Assembly: GCA_002469805.1 (NCBI GenBank)
Contig: DKNW01000138.1
Coordinates: forward strand, 477-12,600
Source of the DNA: Rhodobiaceae bacterium UBA7378
Lineage (GTDB): Bacteria; Pseudomonadota; Alphaproteobacteria; RS24
Reading direction: 5' to 3'
Length of the DNA stretch: 12,124 bases
Of this stretch, positions 1-5,618 are shown in pieces. Made by a program: the position numbers and the translations under genes. The notes below the pieces were generated by a model. It ran no database searches. It saw only the letters and a program-made list of their open reading frames with translations, and had not been told where the DNA came from. How positions within the stretch are numbered: the stretch's first letter is position 1; each line of letters begins with the position of its first letter.

Positions 1-642
1 TTCGGCAATCGCGGTTTTGCCAACACCTGGCTCCCCAATAAGCACTGGATTGTTTTTCGTGCGGCGCGACAAAACCTGCATAACGCGGCGTATCTCCTCA
101 TCGCGCCCGATAACGGGGTCCAGCTTGCCTTTTTGCGCGTCAGCCGTCAGGTCGCGGGCATATTTCGACAACGCGTCATACGCGTCCTCTGCGTTTGGAG
201 AATCGGCACTGCGGCCGTTGCGATGCGCCGATACCGCAGCCTCAAGCGCGGCTTTGTTAACGCCTGCCGCCGCCAGCAACTCACTGCCATCGTACATAGC
301 CAATAATAGGTTTTCAACGGTCACAAACCGGTCTTGCGCCTTATCTGCAATCTGTTCCGCGCGCGCCAGCAGCTTTTGCAGGGATGGCGCAAGCGCGAGC
401 TGGGCACCTTCGCCAGACACGCGCGGCAGCTTTTCCGCCGCACTTTGAACGCGCGCATCGAGCGCGGCGACATCACCGCCCGCATTTTGAATAAGTACAC
501 GCGCGAGACCATCGGCATCGACCAACATGGCCTGCAACACATGAACCGGCTCCAGCCGCGCATGGCCCGCGCCCAGCGCCGTGGTTTGCGCGACCTGCAA
601 AATTGTTTTCGTGAGATCTGAATATCTTTCGACGTTCACCAT
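1..642 (-). CDS. clpB: ATP-dependent disaggregase ClpB, N-terminal part (cut by window edge)
   Basis: ClpB is a hexameric AAA+ chaperone that works with DnaK/DnaJ/GrpE in the cytoplasm to pull polypeptides out of aggregates. The minus strand reads open for 214 codons to base 1. Residues 1 to about 145 match the double Clp_N domain. The first nucleotide-binding domain then begins with LDPVIGRDEEIRRVMQVL, and a Walker A motif GEPGVGKT lies at residues 203-210, where the family has it (about 206 in E. coli). The rest (second half of NBD1, the middle domain and NBD2) lies outside the window. Start choice: ATG at 640-642 sits only 3 nt from the GCGGAG ribosome-binding site. The adjacent GTG at 637-639 has 6-nt spacing and gives the family-typical N-terminus M-N-x-E-[KR]-Y, so GTG may be the true start. 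The family call is very secure. Confidence 0.97.
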   Translation of the reverse strand, partial: MVNVERYSDLTKTILQVAQTTALGAGHARLEPVHVLQAMLVDADGLARVLIQNAGGDVAALDARVQSAAEKLPRVSGEGAQLALAPSLQKLLARAEQIADKAQDRFVTVENLLLAMYDGSELLAAAGVNKAALEAAVSAHRNGRSADSPNAEDAYDALSKYARDLTADAQKGKLDPVIGRDEEIRRVMQVLSRRTKNNPVLIGEPGVGKTAIAE

Positions 643-645
643 TAT

Positions 646-651
646 CTCCGC
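646..651 (-). promoter_or_regulatory. Ribosome-binding site of clpB that bears on its start
   Basis: On the minus strand GCGGAG lies here. It leaves 3 nt before the ATG at 640-642 but 6 nt before the GTG at 637-639. Normal spacing and the family's usual N-terminal sequence both favour GTG. Confidence 0.55.
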
Positions 652-671
652 GATTGCTAACGATATATGAG

Positions 672-700
672 ATATGGGAAGCCAAACGGGTCACAACAAG
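672..700 (-). promoter_or_regulatory. Probable RpoH (sigma-32) heat-shock promoter of clpB
   Basis: On the minus strand a CTTG -35 element (697-700) is followed by 18 nt and then CCCATAT (672-678). The alphaproteobacterial RpoH pattern, from memory, is CTTG, 17-18 nt, CYTATNT, so this matches at all specified positions but one. Transcription would start near 665, giving a leader of about 25 nt to clpB. ClpB is a classic heat-shock gene, so the context agrees. A weaker sigma-70 reading (TTGTTG, 17 nt, CATATC) overlaps it. The start site is inferred, not observed. Confidence 0.6.
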
Positions 701-726
701 ATGCCCAAGCGGATAGGATTAACGGG

Positions 727-743
727 GTGATACGCCGTATTAC
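727..743. repeat. 17-bp imperfect palindrome upstream of the clpB promoter
   Basis: The sequence GTGATACG-C-CGTATTAC has 8-base arms with one mismatch around base 735; its core ATACGCCGTAT (730-740) is a perfect dyad with one central base. It lies 27 bp upstream of the clpB -35 element and 57 bp past the end of the DUF4167 gene. This shape would suit a dimeric regulator, but I recognise no known operator. There is no T-tract, so it is not a convincing terminator. Confidence 0.3.
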
Positions 744-800
744 AGGCTGGGAACCTGCGCGTAGCGCTTTATGACATGCTAGCTGTCGAGGAAATGCGCG

Positions 801-1415
801 CTATTCGTTCGCCGCCGCGCTCACATCATCAGCACTGATTTCAGCGGCATCCTCAGCAACACCACTTTCAAGTGGCAGCGCCTGCACATTTTCAGTCTGT
901 ACATTTACTGTTTCATCAGTTTCACCAGTGTCATCGGCGGCACTTGGTTCTGCCGTTTTTTGCGGCGCGACAGCTTTCGCCTGATCGCCTTTTTCATCGC
1001 CGCCCTCATCATTCCGACGACGGCGCAACGGCCCGCGCCGACGCGACGACTTGCCAGACGTCTCGCCATCGCCTTCGTTTCCCCCGCGTGACAGAACTAG
1101 CGGCGCTGCACCGGATGCATCTGCTTCGCCTTCAACTGGCCCATCGGCCTCATTATCGACCCCAGATACTTGGTCTACCTGCTCCGTCTGGGGCGGCTGA
1201 TTGGTCAAAACGATGCGGTAATAATGCTCTGCGTGCTGCAAATAATTTTCCGACATCACCCGATCACCGGCTGACATGGCATCACGTGCCAGCGCCTGAT
1301 ATTTGTCATACACTTGGCTGGCCGTGCCGCGCACCCTTACATCGGGGCCATTGCTATCATAGCTGCGGTTTACAGAGTTTTGTTGGCGGCGACCGCGCCC
1401 ACGTGAGCGTTTCAT
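801..1415 (-). CDS. DUF4167 domain-containing protein
   Basis: This is a 204-residue protein of a family found next to prmC and clpB in Alphaproteobacteria; I know of no established function. Residues 1-12 are strongly basic (MKRSRGRGRRQQ). The conserved DUF4167 core runs from about 18 to 75 and includes GTASQVYDKYQALARDAMSAGD and a Tyr- and His-rich stretch SENYLQHAEHYYRIV. The remaining residues are low-complexity: an Asp/Glu/Gly-rich segment, a basic patch RRRGPLRRRR at 125-134, then an acidic Ala-rich tail, probably disordered. There is no signal peptide or membrane segment, so it should be cytoplasmic. The basic ends suggest nucleic-acid or ribosome contact, which is inference only. The start is supported by AGGA 7 nt upstream of ATG. 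It stands apart from both neighbours (158 and 208 bp), so it may have its own promoter. Confidence 0.9.
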   Translation of the reverse strand: MKRSRGRGRRQQNSVNRSYDSNGPDVRVRGTASQVYDKYQALARDAMSAGDRVMSENYLQHAEHYYRIVLTNQPPQTEQVDQVSGVDNEADGPVEGEADASGAAPLVLSRGGNEGDGETSGKSSRRRGPLRRRRNDEGGDEKGDQAKAVAPQKTAEPSAADDTGETDETVNVQTENVQALPLESGVAEDAAEISADDVSAAANE

Positions 1416-1623
1416 ATTTTTGTCCTAAAGTTCAAAACAGATTCCATGCCTCGGATCATGACCGATTGCTAGTAATGGTGACCTGACGTCTTGCGCTAAA
1501 TTTCTCCGCGCGGGATGCATCACATAAAAACAACCCAAATCAGCTTGCGGAGACGTTGCGAAACAAATCGTTAACAGCTTTCATTGTTTCGGATTATGAA
1601 ACTAGCGGGAAAAGTTTTTAAAT
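1416..1623. other. Intergenic spacer between prmC and the DUF4167 gene
   Basis: This 208-bp AT-richer spacer must hold the 3' end of the prmC transcript and any promoter of the DUF4167 gene. I see no clear -35/-10 pair, no rho-independent terminator (hairpin plus T-tract) and no small gene with a ribosome-binding site. The one structure in it is a short inverted repeat at 1559-1591. Confidence 0.5.
1559..1591. repeat. Inverted repeat with 8-bp arms downstream of prmC
   Basis: CGAAACAA (1559-1566) and TTGTTTCG (1584-1591) are perfect inverted copies separated by 17 nt, starting 33 bp past the prmC stop. The arms are AT-rich, the loop is long and there is no following T-tract, so it would be a weak hairpin. 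Repeats of this size arise by chance several times in 12 kb. It is recorded because it falls in non-coding sequence. Confidence 0.3.
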
Positions 1624-2496
1624 TCAAACCCCTTTTTGTGTTTTTTTAATCTGACCGCTTACCACCCGCGCGCGACCTTCGAGATCGGTTGTCACATCGA
1701 CATTGCTAAAACCCTGTGCGCGCATGATACCGCTGACAGAACCTGCCTGATCATACCCAATCTCTAACGCGATATGCCCCCCGGCCTTGAGATAAAGTGG
1801 CGCACGCATGCAAATTTCTCGATACGCGTCCAGCCCGTCAACGCCACCATCCAGCGCAATTCGCGGGTCATGATCGCGCACATCGGTTGCAAGATGGTCG
1901 ATTTCTGCCCGCACAATATAAGGCGGGTTAGAGACGATAAGCGCGCAGCGTTCACGCACAGGCGCAAACCAGCGGCCTTGGCGCAAGCCCAGCCGATCGC
2001 GTACCTTATGTATATGCGCATTGCGCCGCGCAATCCGCAGCGCGCGGGCACTGATATCCACGCCCAGCCCGCGCAAAGCCGGCATCCGGTCGAGCAGACT
2101 TATCAGCACACATCCCGACCCGGTTCCTAGATCCAGCACATCCGCATCCGGCCCTTGTTTTTCTAGCAATACGAGGGCCACATTCACTAAGGTTTCCGTA
2201 TCTGGGCGGGGGTCAAGCACTGCTGGGCCAATGTCAAAATTAAGGCCAAAAAAAGCACGGCTTCCAACCAAACGCGACACGGGCACACCGGCGCATCTGG
2301 CGGCTTCCCAGCCCCGTATCTTGCCCAAGGCCACTGCCGATATCGGCGTCGCCTGTTCCATGATCAATTGTTCGGGGGTGAACCCGCTCGCGGCACAAAC
2401 GAGTAAGCGCGCATCCAGCATAGATGTTTCAATTCCGGCGTCCACGAACCGCCGTGCAAGGTCGCGCTGCACTTGTTCCAGCGACGCATTGGGCAT
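1624..2496 (-). CDS. prmC: Peptide chain release factor N5-glutamine methyltransferase PrmC
   Basis: PrmC (HemK) methylates the glutamine of the GGQ motif in release factors RF1 and RF2, using S-adenosylmethionine, and so improves translation termination. The 290-residue protein has the normal family length. An N-terminal helical domain that contacts the release factor covers about residues 1-90, followed by LDPRPDTETLV (95-104). The SAM-binding motif LDLGTGSG lies at 121-128 and the catalytic NPPY at 190-193. The start codon shares one base with the stop codon of prfA (TAATG), and GGGG 7 nt upstream could act as ribosome-binding site, so translation is probably coupled to that of its own substrate. 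The ending KKTQKGV is basic and unremarkable. It is probably the last gene of the operon that begins at lysC. Confidence 0.96.
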   Translation of the reverse strand: MPNASLEQVQRDLARRFVDAGIETSMLDARLLVCAASGFTPEQLIMEQATPISAVALGKIRGWEAARCAGVPVSRLVGSRAFFGLNFDIGPAVLDPRPDTETLVNVALVLLEKQGPDADVLDLGTGSGCVLISLLDRMPALRGLGVDISARALRIARRNAHIHKVRDRLGLRQGRWFAPVRERCALIVSNPPYIVRAEIDHLATDVRDHDPRIALDGGVDGLDAYREICMRAPLYLKAGGHIALEIGYDQAGSVSGIMRAQGFSNVDVTTDLEGRARVVSGQIKKTQKGV

Positions 2497-3569
2497 TAAT
2501 CGGCCCCGTCCACCGCCGCCAAGCGGCGGGCCTGATCCTCCCGCGTTAACGCTTCGATTACCTCTGTCAGCCCGTCACCAGCCAGAACTTTCTCCAGCTT
2601 GTGTAAAGTCAGATTTATGCGGTGATCCGTCACGCGCCCTTGCGGGAAATTATAGGTGCGAATGCGTTCAGATCTGTCGCCAGACCCAACTTGTGATTTG
2701 CGGTCGGCGGCGCGTTCATTATCAGCGCGCTCACGTTCGGCCTCAAACAACCGCGCGCGTAAAACCTGCATCGCCTTGGCGCGGTTTTTATGCTGCGATT
2801 TTTCATCTTGCTGGCTAACCATAATACCGGTCGGCAAATGCGTGATGCGCACCGCGCTATCTGTGGTGTTCACCGACTGCCCGCCAGGGCCACTCGCACG
2901 AAACACATCAACGCGCAGATCTTTTTCTTCGATCTTGATGTCAACTTCTTCGGGCTCAGGCAAAACAGCCACGGTCGCCGCTGATGTATGAATGCGGCCA
3001 CCGCTTTCGGTTTCAGGCACGCGCTGAACGCGGTGGACCCCGCTTTCGAATTTTAGCGCTGCAAATGCACCCTTGCCGCACATCGCCGCCACCACTTCTT
3101 TATAACCGCCTACATCGCCTTCGGACTGGTTGATAACCTCACACTTCCAGCCCTGCAATTCGCCATAGCGCAGATACATGCGAAACAGATCGCCAGCAAA
3201 TAAAGCCGCCTCATCGCCGCCCGTGCCCGCCCGCACTTCGAGAATAATATTCAGATCGTCGGCGGCGTCGCGGGGAAGCAGTAAAATTTCAAGCGCCTTT
3301 TCCATCTCTGGCACCTGGCTTTCTAGCCCCTGAAGCTCATCGCGGGCCAAATCTGCCATTTCCGTATCATCGCCAGCGACAAGACCAGACAACTCTTCGC
3401 ATTCGACCAGTGCTGCACGATAGGCCCTAATCGCGACAACCAGCGGGTCAATTTCGGCATATTCCTTCGACAAAGCCACAAATCTCTCAGGGGGCAATTC
3501 GCCGTTCATTTCTTCTTGCAGCGCTTCGGCGCGCGCGATAATGGCGTCAAGACGCTCAACCGGCAGCAT
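2496..3569 (-). CDS. prfA: Peptide chain release factor 1
   Basis: RF1 reads UAA and UAG in the ribosomal A site and triggers release of the finished protein. The 357 residues match the family length. The N-terminal helical domain spans about 1-100. The stop-codon recognition tripeptide is P-E-T at 185-187, in the RVPETESGGRIHTS context. This is the RF1-type PxT and not the SPF of RF2, which settles the subtype. The peptidyl-tRNA hydrolysis motif GGQ is at 229-231 within SGPGGQSVN, and Gln231 is the residue that PrmC would methylate. A ribosome-binding site AAGGA, 9 nt before ATG, lies inside the last codons of ispG, 5 bp upstream. The gene ends in TAA overlapping the prmC ATG. hisS, which I would expect between ispG and prfA in related genomes, is not there. 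Confidence 0.98.
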   Translation of the reverse strand: MLPVERLDAIIARAEALQEEMNGELPPERFVALSKEYAEIDPLVVAIRAYRAALVECEELSGLVAGDDTEMADLARDELQGLESQVPEMEKALEILLLPRDAADDLNIILEVRAGTGGDEAALFAGDLFRMYLRYGELQGWKCEVINQSEGDVGGYKEVVAAMCGKGAFAALKFESGVHRVQRVPETESGGRIHTSAATVAVLPEPEEVDIKIEEKDLRVDVFRASGPGGQSVNTTDSAVRITHLPTGIMVSQQDEKSQHKNRAKAMQVLRARLFEAERERADNERAADRKSQVGSGDRSERIRTYNFPQGRVTDHRINLTLHKLEKVLAGDGLTEVIEALTREDQARRLAAVDGAD

Positions 3570-3574
3570 TTACA

Positions 3575-4678
3575 CTAATCCTTATTTTCAGTTTCCAGCG
3601 CTCGCACCCTGTCTTCGACAAGTTCGACCAGATGGTCAATCATTTCCGCGTGCGGCAGTTTATGGTCGGGACGGCCAGCAATATACACCATGCCTTGGTC
3701 ATTGCCCCCGCCGGTAAAGCCAATGTCCGTTTCGCGCGCTTCGCCGGGTCCGTTCACCACACAACCGACAATCGACATGGTAACAGGATGGGTGATATGC
3801 GCGAGGCGTTGCTCCAGATCGCGGACAGTTTCAATAACATTGAAACCCTGCCGCGCGCAGGATGGGCAAGAAATAATCGTGACCCCGCGATGACGCAAAC
3901 CGAGCGACTTCAGCATTTCAAAGCCGACACGCACCTCATCCACCGGATCCGATGATAGCGACACGCGCAATGTGTCGCCAATGCCAGCCCACAATAAATT
4001 GCCCAGCCCGATCGATGATTTGACCGTGCCGCTGGTAAAGCTACCCGCTTCGGTAATGCCAATATGCAAAGGACAATCAATGGCGTCAGCAAGCTGTTGG
4101 TAGGCAGCGACACTTAAAAAAACATCCGACGCCTTAACGCTAATTTTGTAATCACGAAACCCGTGCTCTTCCAACAATCCGACATGATACAGCGCACTTT
4201 CAACCATCGCCTCGGGACACGGCTCGGCGTATTTTTCCAGCAAATGCCTTTCAAGCGATCCCGCATTAACGCCAATGCGCATTGAACACCCATGGTCGCG
4301 CGCGGCGCGCACCACCTCGCCGACGCGCTGCGCATCGCCAATGTTGCCGGGATTAATCCTCAGGCAGGCTGCACCCGCCTCAGCCGCCTCAATTGCGCGG
4401 CGATAATGAAAATGAATATCGGCAACAATCGGCACGTTCACCGCTTTGACGATATCGCCAAGCGCCGCCGTCGAGGCTTCGTCCGGGCACGATACACGTA
4501 CAATGTCTGCGCCAGCCTCTTCCATTTGCCGTATTTGCTCAACCGTTGCCTTCACATCCGGCGTCGGCGTGTTGGTCATCGACTGCACGGCAATCGGCGC
4601 ATCCCCGCCGACCGGCACGTCGCCAACCATTATCTGGCGGCTTTTGCGTCTCTCAATATGTCGCCACGGCCTGAGCAT
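3575..4678 (-). CDS. ispG: 4-hydroxy-3-methylbut-2-enyl-diphosphate synthase IspG (GcpE)
   Basis: IspG catalyses the next-to-last step of the MEP isoprenoid pathway: reductive ring opening of methylerythritol cyclodiphosphate to HMBPP, using a [4Fe-4S] cluster and an electron donor such as flavodoxin or ferredoxin. The protein has 367 residues. The N-terminal TIM barrel opens with RHIERRKSRQIMVGDVPVGG (6-25), a strong family signature. The C-terminal cluster-binding domain keeps all three cysteine ligands, Cys271 and Cys274 in CPSC and Cys306 in GCVVNGPGE, plus Glu313; E. coli has 270, 273, 305 and 312. All residues needed for activity are therefore present. AAAGG 6 nt upstream supports the ATG. 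It lies 18 bp after the RodZ-like gene. In several bacteria that type of gene precedes ispG, so this pairing is a conserved one. Confidence 0.98.
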   Translation of the reverse strand: MLRPWRHIERRKSRQIMVGDVPVGGDAPIAVQSMTNTPTPDVKATVEQIRQMEEAGADIVRVSCPDEASTAALGDIVKAVNVPIVADIHFHYRRAIEAAEAGAACLRINPGNIGDAQRVGEVVRAARDHGCSMRIGVNAGSLERHLLEKYAEPCPEAMVESALYHVGLLEEHGFRDYKISVKASDVFLSVAAYQQLADAIDCPLHIGITEAGSFTSGTVKSSIGLGNLLWAGIGDTLRVSLSSDPVDEVRVGFEMLKSLGLRHRGVTIISCPSCARQGFNVIETVRDLEQRLAHITHPVTMSIVGCVVNGPGEARETDIGFTGGGNDQGMVYIAGRPDHKLPHAEMIDHLVELVEDRVRALETENKD

Positions 4679-4696
4679 AAGTGGCCTTTCGCCTGA

Positions 4697-5578
4697 TTAC
4701 TGGGCCTGCGCCGCGATATCCGCGCGTTTCAGGTTGCGATTGGTCAGAATTTGTCCGCGCCGCCCAACCGGGGAAACCGCTTCATTATTTACGAAATATG
4801 TCAGCGCACCGGCATCGCGTGTCGCCAGAATATAGCTTGTATCGTCGGGCAATTCGAAGCCCTCGCCTTCGTCAATGACACTGGAGAACAACACGCGTCC
4901 CTGCTCGTTTTCCAGCCGCATCCACGTGCGCCGCGTGGCACGAATTTCCACCTTGGCAATGGCCGGCGCCACCTCGGCAACAACCGATGCGGATGATGCA
5001 GCTTGTGCACCTGATGCTGCGCTTGCATCATCCGATGCTGACTGCGCTGCTGCAACAGGTGCAGGTGTCGTTTCGGGTGCGGCAGCTTTCGCTGCAGGCG
5101 CCGCTGGTGCCGTCGGCTCTATCTCATCTGGCAGCGCAACGACAGCAGCCGGTGCCGGATCAACCGCGTTTACCATGATTTCGTCATCTTGCGCGCCAGC
5201 GACCAACCACAGCACGTAAATAACGAGCGCACCAACGACCAGTAAGCTAACTTTTAGAGCGCCGGAAATTTGCTCAGTTTCTTCTTCTTCCTCAAACACC
5301 ATATCGGCAATGCCAGCGTCAACCGATGCCGCCTTGAACCGCATCACCAATTCGCCTTCGTTCAAGTCCAGATACTGCGCATAGGTCCGAATAAAGCCAA
5401 TCGCGTAGACATTGCCAGGAAGTTGGTCGAAATCTTCAAGTTCAATGGCTTCCAAATGCGATTCACGAATACGCAGCAACGCGGATATTTCCGCGAGCGA
5501 CAAATTGCGTCGCAAACGCGCATCGCGCAACGCCATGCCAATTCCCAGATCGATAGATTCGTCTGCCGTTTCGCTCAT
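4697..5578 (-). CDS. RodZ-like transmembrane HTH protein with DUF4115 domain
   Basis: The architecture is that of RodZ, a bitopic inner-membrane protein that links MreB filaments to the cell-wall machinery. In the 293-residue form, a cytoplasmic helix-turn-helix (HTH_25 type) covers about residues 14-75 (ALRDARLRRNLSLAEISALL). An acidic patch EEEEE follows at 96-100, one membrane helix lies at about 109-128 (SLLVVGALVIYVLWLVAGA), and then comes an Ala/Pro/Ser-rich periplasmic linker at about 140-205. A DUF4115 beta-domain at about 208-285 ends the protein. ATG at 5576-5578 is preferred. A TTG two codons upstream (5582-5584) is also in frame, but the only ribosome-binding-like AGAG is too close to it. 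The domain order is clear; direct participation in MreB function is inferred, and a role as membrane-bound regulator is the alternative. Confidence 0.88.
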   Translation of the reverse strand: MSETADESIDLGIGMALRDARLRRNLSLAEISALLRIRESHLEAIELEDFDQLPGNVYAIGFIRTYAQYLDLNEGELVMRFKAASVDAGIADMVFEEEEETEQISGALKVSLLVVGALVIYVLWLVAGAQDDEIMVNAVDPAPAAVVALPDEIEPTAPAAPAAKAAAPETTPAPVAAAQSASDDASAASGAQAASSASVVAEVAPAIAKVEIRATRRTWMRLENEQGRVLFSSVIDEGEGFELPDDTSYILATRDAGALTYFVNNEAVSPVGRRGQILTNRNLKRADIAAQAQ

Positions 5579-5618
5579 AAGCAATAACTCTATTTATTCC
5601 CTTTATCGGACAAACATA

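Noticed and set aside
743..757. CAGG...CCTG hairpin as a terminator for the DUF4167 gene
   Set aside because: The arms pair over only four bases and no T-tract follows on the minus strand.
872..1486. 204-codon plus-strand open frame opposite the DUF4167 gene
   Set aside because: Its translation is His/Arg/Pro-rich without any family similarity, as expected for a shadow of a GC-rich coding strand.
2021..2818. 265-codon plus-strand open frame opposite prmC and prfA
   Set aside because: It spans two well-identified minus-strand genes, has Ser/Arg/Pro-rich composition and shows no recognisable domain.
5579..5584. TTG start of the RodZ-like gene two codons upstream
   Set aside because: The only purine-rich stretch (AGAG) is 3 nt from it, while ATG at 5578 has workable spacing and is the commoner codon.
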